A stretch of 64,000 nucleotides of DNA. It comes from Paramecium tetraurelia (taxonomy: Eukaryota; Ciliophora; Oligohymenophorea; Peniculida; Parameciidae). The notes under the pieces are model-generated. The model was not told where the DNA came from. It ran no database searches and saw only the letters and a program-made list of their open reading frames with translations. A program made the position numbers and the translations under genes. How positions within the stretch are numbered: the stretch's first letter is position 1; every line of letters starts with the position of its first letter. This document shows, piece after piece, positions 58,511-64,000 of this stretch. Location: positions 192,867 through 256,866 of the forward strand of contig NW_001799067.1 in the NCBI RefSeq assembly GCF_000165425.1, given 5' to 3'.

Positions 58511-61107
58511 TCACAATCGATCAAAATTAAAAGTATTGTACATTCTTTTTCCCTAAGGAATCATCTATATTGCTGCATCCTTTACAAAACTTGAAAACGT
58601 GTATTTCTTTAATTATTCATAAATATTCCAAAATTTATTGCTTCTTTTTCTTTAACTTTTGATCCATAATTTAATTTGAGCTTCAATTTAATATTATGGC
58701 ATGTAATACTATGACTTTAATGAAATTGAATCAATATTTAGAGAAGATTTCAAACTCTTTTACAGTGTTGTCTCAATCTCTTCTATCATGTTGTATTGTT
58801 TAGGAATTAGAATTTCATCATTTGACAATACTATCCTACGTTATGATTATTTAGATTCCTGGACAATTGGTATTACCTTGAGATAAGACAATTCTAATTA
58901 ATGGATAAATTACTTTTCAGTCCTTTCCCTTAAAGATTCTAACTTATTCTTCTCTAGTTTTATCTTAAACCGTGTTAATCTGGAATTATATCTTTTTCAC
59001 TTTAGATATACTATGATGATGGAAATTGTTATTCAGAAACTACAGATTTATCATTTTGTAATTCATGATGAGATGTTAAATCTTCATTTAATTGATTCTC
59101 TTCTTAATATAGCTTCAATGATTATTCTATCATTTGATTTTAAGCTAAAGAATTGTGTTTTGATTATCTCCTGGATCTGTATCTGCTTAAGTTGAACTCC
59201 TCATTAAATGCCTCCTTTTTTAATATGCGTTCTAAATCAGGTTTAAATTGAATTAATGGACAATCGATTTCCTGATGAACATATCTGTTACAGAAACTGC
59301 ATTTGTGATCAAATAACACGAAGTTCTGCTTATAAATCATCTTGTCTTTTATGTGATGAAAGATCTCCAAATCCTTTTGATTCTGCCTGATGATATCTAA
59401 GAATTTCTTTCTGCTTATCCTATAAAGCTAACTAGCTCCTTGACTGACTGCTGTTTCTTTGGGAACAAATCCAGTGAAAAAGGAATAGTAACCTAAATAT
59501 TATGAGGTTTTTAGATTCCTCAATTTGAGTTCGGTCTACATTTCTATTTGATTTACATCTCCTTATTAAATAAAATAGCTAAATTAACGTGAATAATACA
59601 GATTATCTTCATGAACGTCTCCCTATTTATATACGATATCTCCAGGCAGAAAGGAAATCAACTCAAGGTTTTTAGCCACTTGTTGTTAAGTATATTTCGA
59701 GAAATGATTGATTATTAACTTCATTTTTTTGAGAACTCTAGTTTAAATATCATTATTTAAATCCTTCTACAAGTTATTTGGCAATAAACCAATGATATTG
59801 TCTATTTCGCTTTGATTTTCTACATTATCCGAAGTCGAATGGATTCTTATGTAATTCCTGATCCTGCCTTGTATGCTCTCATCCACTTGATTCTTATGCA
59901 TATATTGAGTTATTTAGATCAAATTCTTTCTGATTTATTTAATAATTGTTACTTATATGTTTATTTGGCATCATACAGATTTTTTAAAATAATTCCTATT
60001 GAACTCATAGTATAAGCAAAAGCATAACTAGAGAAAAACATGATAACTGATGAAATAAGCATCTCAACTTAATTCGAAGCAGATATATCACCATAACCAA
60101 CTGTTGTCATTGTCATAGTTGCCCAATAAAATGAGGCATTGTATTGGTGCCAAGATGAGTATTCTGTTAAGTTATGTTCTAGCAACCAAGATGTCCCTAA
60201 ATACTTGGTTTTGTCTCCAGTATAATGCCATACACAGGCAATGATATGAGCAAAATAGTATATTTAAATGATTAACTAAATTAGATCTAAAATGGCATTC
60301 TAACCTCCTTTCATATAGAAGTATTGAAAGTATTCAGCAAGATATCTTTCGATGTTTTGATATATCAATATAATTTCTAGTATTATTGTAATTTCCAAAA
60401 TTTCAGCGAATATCAAATCGTGTTTTAGGCAAAACCAAATAAATAGTCTCAGGAAATCCACAAATGCATTTGATTTCAAGTACTCTTTTATTATTGTCAC
60501 TCTGTTGGTAATTAAAATAGCAGAGATAAATATTCCCCTGTTGAATTGAACCAAGAAATCGATAATTTGAAAAATTAAGATGATTTATTAAATAATAGAT
60601 ATGATATCGTTTTGATAATTGTTAAATGACCCTATAAAGGGAGTTAACCATAGCATTAGAAGGTTGTTCAGAAACCCAAAAATATCCCAAATGATAATTG
60701 CGTTAGTGGAAGGTAAAAATATCGGAATCCACGATAAAGTGTCTTGAACTATCACTAATCATAAATTTATCTTACCATTTTCTTTTTTCTGGGAAGCTGA
60801 AGATTTTTCGAATAGTTAATCAGTGATCTTTATTTTCTATTAATTTCTTAAGATATATGAGTTTGTAAAGATATTGTTAATGAATCGATGAACGTGCAAC
60901 TACAATTTAAAATTCTGAATAAAATTTGATTATTTTTATGGTTAAAGAGTCTTTAGAGTTCTTAGTGGATGTTGTCCTTTCCTCCTAAATTCAGACTTCA
61001 ATAACTACAATAATTACTTTACTTTCGAAACGTGACATGTTCATCTCAAAGCTTTTATTTTCATTCATTTCCCTCAAACTTTCCTACTAAATTTCATCTT
61101 CCAACAT
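58511..61107 (-). CDS. Second K+ channel with cyclic-nucleotide-binding-like domain
   Basis: EAG/CNG-like channel of about 830 aa, unrelated in position to the one at 27-29 kb. TM spans lead to VEMLISSVIMFFSSYAFAYT (S6) after the pore ATMTTVGYGDISAS near 60085-60125 (GYG filter). The S4 region is not rich in Arg. The CNBD-like module shows ISFLPGDIVYKQGDVHEDNL and YYSFFTGFVPKETAVS, followed by a Cys/His cluster (KCSFCNRYVHQEIDC) of a kind common in Paramecium channels. A long Gln/Asn/Ser tail ends NTFNFDRL at TGA 58511-58513. One frame change occurs in the tail near 58770-58810. Confidence 0.85.
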
Positions 61108-61197
61108 TATCTAGGATGAGGATTCCTATTTCGAAGTGAGTTATAAAGTTAGAGAGGATGGGCCAATTCTTTACAATCTTAAATGTTATTCCATTTA

Positions 61198-63145
61198 TCA
61201 AATTTTAATTCTTTAAAATTATACAGTACTTTTGTATGTAAAGAATTTTATCGCTTTAATATTAGATGATAGATAAGTTAAATATAATAATATAAAATCA
61301 TTGTTCATCTATTAAATTTTATGTGAATTTAAGTGGTACATCCAACATTGACGAATCAAAAATTAATTCAAATTTGTTTTCGAATGAGTCATATATGAAT
61401 TTTTTTTAAGTATAAAATTAAGGAGGAGGGTAAAGAGGGTCTAACACTAGTTTGAAGAGATCTTCAATTAATTAAGGTATCAACTTCGTTAAAAGAGGAC
61501 CTGAACATTCCAAACAAGGATTAGTGTTGGTTTCGATCAGCCACACTTTAAATTTGTCATCAATCATAAAGTCTAACCCAAACAATTCAAAACTGTTTTC
61601 TTTTCGTTTAGGATCCAACTTTCCATACGTGGCTTTAAATTGGTGCAATGCTATATTCCTCATTTGATTATAAATAGTTTGATAAAAGTCGATGGGCAAG
61701 AAGTTATTAAACTCTTCAAATGAGACCTTGTTTCCTTTTTCAAATCGACCATAATCCTCCGAGTACTTTTAGACAGCATCATTAGTTAGATGAATCAACT
61801 TATTTGATAAATTCATCAAACTGAACTCCTAACTGGAAGTTCTGATATACCCATCCTTGTACCAATAGCCTTTGTGTTACCCATTGACAGAAGTAAACAA
61901 GATATAACACCTAATATCAAACTTCCTCTGATTATATAATAAGGGGTTTTCAATATATTTTTAAACTATAAAGGTTTTCTAAGCCCCATTTTTATGATGG
62001 TGGATGCTCCTCAAATACTGTTATACTTCATTGATCGTCTAAAAGATATGAATACCATGACCTCTATTAGTAAGTTCGGCTGGTTTAACTATCCAAATAG
62101 ATTAATTTTGATTTTATTGAACAAAGTTTTGGAGATCCTCTTTGTTTTTGATATGATATGTTTAAGGTAAGAAATCAAAAACATTCAATCCCTGCTGTTC
62201 ATAATACTTTTTCATATTGTAAAAGAGATTCTTCTTGCTACCTAAATGAGTATTATTTTAAATGTGATTATGCAATTTAGTATTAGCATTCACTTCAAAA
62301 AGTCTTAAGGTTTAAGAAACCTTCTATGCTTGATCGTAGGATATGATTTTGGAATTCTTCCCTGCTTTTTTTCTCAACTTTTATATTTACAGACCCAATT
62401 GATTTGGCAGTAAGTTTTAATATTAAATATCTTAGATGACTATGTTTTACTCATCATTATTATATTGCTATTAAAGGATCTCTTGATTTGATTCAGGAAT
62501 CGAATCAATATACGAGTTATTCCTCAATTATTGCCAGAGGAAGTTCACTTATTCTTTTTCCTTATCAACAATAGACCACCACCATCTTCTCTTTAAAATC
62601 CATTATACTAATTGCCCATTATTGCCCTTCCCTATATATGCCTTATAGGAGTTGATGGTAGGTTGAACATATAAATTATTAGATAGATTGATTGCATTGT
62701 AATAGGTTCTCAAATTGGCATAGTTCAGTTGAAATTAGGGATCCTAAGAATACCTTTCGTCTTCAAAATAAATTCCATTAAATTTTTATTTTACAATTTT
62801 CTTCTTCAAGGCTTTCAAAGGAAAGATGTCTGGTTGATATGAAATTTTCGGTTTTATAATCTTTTTCGGCATCTGATGCAAGGTGTTGCCAACTAGCACA
62901 CACCTTTCATCTTATTCCTTTTGTATTTTTTTTTCCTTGATTTTAAAATAAATTAAGGGAGGAAGCAGAGATTCACTCGATGAGTCAGATATTAATTCAG
63001 TTTTATTAGAATTCTTAGTGCTTGAGACTACTAATCCATAACAGGAAGGAGGATATTCAAATTCAAACTTAGGCAATTTCATTTCTCTAGGTCCAATAAA
63101 ATAATGATCTGAACTAGGACTGTGAGACGTAAAACTTTTTTTCAT
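61198..63145 (-). CDS. Tubulin-tyrosine-ligase-like (TTLL) enzyme
   Basis: TTLLs add glutamate or glycine chains to tubulin tails in cilia and other stable microtubules. One continuous frame of about 640 codons. The N-terminus is Ser-rich (MKKSFTSHSPSSDHYFIGPR). ATP-grasp blocks follow: QSIWIVKPAELTNRGHGI, FIVQKYIENPLL, KFDIRCYILFTS, LIHLTNDAVQKYSEDYG, and SFELFGLDFMIDDKFKVWLI with ETNTNPCLE (Mg-binding E...N). Which amino acid it ligates cannot be told. The last 30 codons up to TGA 61198-61200 may be 3' read-on if a stop was lost to a base error. An upstream in-frame ATG at 63202 is possible but less likely. Confidence 0.93.
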
Positions 63146-63444
63146 TGTTTTTTTAAAGTTAAAAAATAATTCTAAATAATATATTAATCTTATAATGGGC
63201 AACTATTATTTAAATTGATTATCTCTGAATAATATCAATGTTTCATTTTATTTACAATATAACACCTATTAATTTAAACTCCATTACCGAAATATATATA
63301 TTATTTCTAGAATTAGAAATTTACAGAAACAAAATTTAATATTTTACTAATTCTTAAGATTATGTAGATTCAGAGAAAATTCTAGAATTGAATTAAAATG
63401 CAAACACAAGCGAAAAGAACATGATAATAAAAAATAATATCTAA

Positions 63445-64000
63445 ATGGCCAAACCCTAAGGAGCTGGATCTATTTGGAACCCCAACAGTTGGCATTGGGA
63501 AGAAAAGAATTATACCACTATTGCAAGACAATTAATCGAATAGAAAATTAAGGCAATCAAAGTTGAATCTGGAGACATCATCTTGACCAATATAGAACTC
63601 AAGTCCATCAGTGGAGACGTACTTGTTCGTTATGACTTTAGGCTTAAGTCAACATTCGAAAAGGAAAGTAAGTACTAGTCTATGATTTCGATATTGAAGT
63701 GGAATGGAGAGGTAATTTGATTAAACTAAGTTTAAAGGCTCAAATGAAAGTGATGAAGCAGAAGGAACTTATAAGATTAAAGATCTAAATTCCTTAGATA
63801 ATGATTTTGAATTGATTCATATCAATAGCAGATCCAAAACTAAAATCTCAGACAAATGCAAGGACATGGTTAAGAGAGACATGCACATGAAGTTAAAAGA
63901 GTCTTTCAAAACTTTGATGTAAGAAATAGGTCAATTTGAATCTGACCCTGAAAAATTGTATAAATTTATTATAATATTTGTAGAAAGAAAGATCAAGAAG
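63445..64000 (+). CDS. AHA1: AHA1-type Hsp90 co-chaperone, 5' part
   Basis: Activates the Hsp90 ATPase. The N-terminal AHA1 domain is recognisable: SIWNPNSWHWEEKNYTTIAR, LIEQKIKAIKVESGDIILTN, GDVLVRYDFRLKS, and a core strand YDFDIEVEWRGNLIK, then KDMVKRDMHMKLKESFKTL. Frame changes near 63670 and 63725 each fit a single missing base. A 26-nt GTATAA...GTAG intron lies at about 63958-63983. The C-terminal AHSA1 domain lies beyond the window. Start ATG 63445 (MAKPQGAGSIWNP) fits homologues. Confidence 0.8.

Noticed and set aside
59013-59195. 60-codon plus-strand frame
   Set aside because: Antisense to the Gln/Ser-rich tail of the second K+ channel.
1-64000. Standard genetic code or TGA read as an amino acid throughout
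   Set aside because: HMGR, TTLL, NIP7 and LCAT all need TAA/TAG as Gln, and NIP7 and LCAT end at TGA where homologues end. Trp is encoded by TGG.
1-64000. Telomere, CRISPR array, rRNA or tRNA genes, LTR or Polinton elements
   Set aside because: No C4A2-type terminal repeat, spaced direct repeats, RNA gene signatures or capsid/integrase motifs were seen by eye.

Overview
The window looks like somatic (macronuclear) DNA of an oligohymenophorean ciliate, most probably Paramecium or a close relative. Coding regions recognisable by homology are full of in-frame TAA and TAG where glutamine is expected, and they end at TGA, the only stop codon. Introns are mostly 20-30 nt, starting GTA and usually ending TAG. 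The DNA is very AT-rich and genes are packed on both strands with gaps often under 200 bp. Because TGA is rare in such AT-rich sequence, open frames of about 100 codons arise by chance on either strand, so genes without homology or a long intact frame are given low confidence.

Layout. 1-13.5 kb: a truncated 3' end, PEX11, an HTH-like protein, the ribosome-assembly factor NIP7, two coiled-coil proteins, a decayed endonuclease-like region, and a TPR gene broken by a 150-N gap. 13.6-30.2 kb: an LCAT-type acyltransferase, an arrestin-like protein, a zinc-binding TPR protein, a lipid (PIP) kinase, a CFAP97/hemingway ciliary protein, a CRAL-TRIO lipid-binding protein, a long coiled coil, and a K+ channel with a cyclic-nucleotide-binding domain. 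30.4-43.7 kb: an EF-hand protein, a WD40 protein, small membrane and coiled-coil proteins, a B-box/TM protein, two putative DNA-binding proteins and a Nudix-like protein. 43.7-51.0 kb: a 7.3-kb guanylyl cyclase with an N-terminal P4-ATPase-like half. 51.0-64 kb: a leucine-rich-repeat protein and its neighbour, a class II HMG-CoA reductase with a long C-terminal extension, a second K+ channel, a tubulin-tyrosine-ligase-like enzyme, and the start of an AHA1 co-chaperone.

Themes: ciliary signalling and structure (guanylyl cyclase, two K+ channels, TTLL, CFAP97, EF-hand) and lipid or peroxisome biology (PEX11, LCAT, PIP kinase, CRAL-TRIO, HMGR). There is no operon logic; neighbours seem independent.

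Many conserved genes are interrupted by single frame breaks that fall in A/T homopolymer runs and would each be explained by one under-called base. With the N gap, this points to an unpolished draft assembly rather than many pseudogenes. I found no tRNA, rRNA, CRISPR array, LTR element or intact transposon.
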